Assembly (NCBI GenBank): GCA_963837775.1
Contig: CAWIOX010000004.1
Span: 62,001 to 126,000 of the forward strand
Reading direction: 5' to 3'
Source: CAWIOX01 sp963837775
GTDB taxonomy: Bacteria; Pseudomonadota; Gammaproteobacteria; Burkholderiales; Burkholderiaceae_D
Length of the DNA: 64,000 bases
Both the position numbers and the translations under genes were made by a program. The notes below the pieces were generated by a model. That model saw only the letters and a list, made by a program, of their open reading frames with translations. It ran no database searches and had not been told where the DNA came from. This document shows, one piece after another, positions 63,756 through 64,000 of the stretch. Position 1 is the first letter of the stretch. The number at the start of each line of letters is the position of its first letter.

Positions 63756-64000
63756 TTACAACAAGGCGTCCCTGCCAACACCCTTGGCAACCAGTGAGCG
63801 CTTCAACTTGATCAGCGCCTCCTGCTGTATCTGGCGCACACGTTCACGTGTCACACCCATCTCTTCAGCCAGCATTTCCAGCGTTGCCGGATCATCATTA
63901 TCCAGCCCAAAACGGCGCATGACCACAATGCGCTGCTTGTCCGGCAGTTTTTTTAGCCACTCGCGCACCAAAATCGTCATTTCATGCTGCTCGGCGCGGG
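63756..64000 (-). CDS. rpoS: RNA polymerase sigma factor RpoS-like, C-terminal end (cut by window end)
   Basis: The last ~81 residues of a sigma70-family factor, open to the window end. Region 4 is clear: LKKLPDKQRIVVMRRFGLDNDDPATLEMLAEEMGVTRERVRQIQQEAL with the TRERVRQIQ helix that contacts the -35 element. The preceding EQHEMTILVREWL fits RpoS rather than RpoD. RpoS controls stationary-phase and stress genes. The remainder lies outside the window. Confidence 0.85.
   Translation of the reverse strand, partial: RAEQHEMTILVREWLKKLPDKQRIVVMRRFGLDNDDPATLEMLAEEMGVTRERVRQIQQEALIKLKRSLVAKGVGRDALL

Noticed and set aside
1..64000. CRISPR arrays, prophage or conjugation genes, integrase
   Set aside because: No regularly spaced repeats and no such proteins were seen anywhere in the window.

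Overview
The window looks like a chromosomal segment of a betaproteobacterium of the order Burkholderiales, most probably Oxalobacteraceae (Herminiimonas/Janthinobacterium-like). The evidence is the gene order: phaC-phaB-phaR-rimO, rpsF-priB-rpsR-rplI, and the long run ndk-rlmN-pilF-rodZ-ispG-hisS-yfgM-bamB-der-hfq-hflX-hflK-hflC-hisZ-purA. Family names come from my reading of the translated sequence; no database search was run.

Layout. 1-7.9 kb: pirin end, DoxX, a MarR regulator divergent from a bestrophin-like channel, a CoA-transferase, an RpfE-like gene, recJ and a lipoprotein. 8-14.2 kb: a minus-strand set of MBL/beta-CASP hydrolase, B12-dependent ribonucleotide reductase and an FtsH paralogue, then lexA with two SOS boxes. 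14.3-16.1 kb: the S6 ribosomal operon with its promoter and leader hairpin. 16-25.6 kb: metC, an exported protein, rimO, the polyhydroxybutyrate genes, pgeF, rluD and bamD. 25.7-36.1 kb: mixed metabolic and accessory genes (yaaA, a PIN protein, a CbiM-like permease, an aminotransferase, a FimV-like protein, a GST, an Old Yellow Enzyme). 36-40.1 kb: cysE, rlmB, rnr.

40.4-44.8 kb is an accessory island bounded by two identical tRNA-Leu(CAG) genes. It holds an intact IS200/IS605-type transposase, an intact IS110-family transposase with a long structured non-coding flank, scrambled IS3 remnants, and three decayed pieces of IS200-like sequence interrupted by the other elements. 45-61 kb is the housekeeping run listed above, all on the minus strand. 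61-64 kb holds a YccA/BI-1 protein, rlmD and the 3' end of an rpoS-type sigma factor.

Two things stand out. First, five otherwise well-preserved genes (rpfE-like, ftsH-like, pgeF, fimV-like, hflK) each carry a single net frameshift, and a TetR-like gene next to the Old Yellow Enzyme seems to be a relic; this is either sequencing error or early gene decay. Second, the island and several gene ends hold structured non-coding DNA: the IS110 flank is a candidate guide-RNA region, and an AT-stem/G-loop palindrome recurs just downstream of several plus-strand genes.
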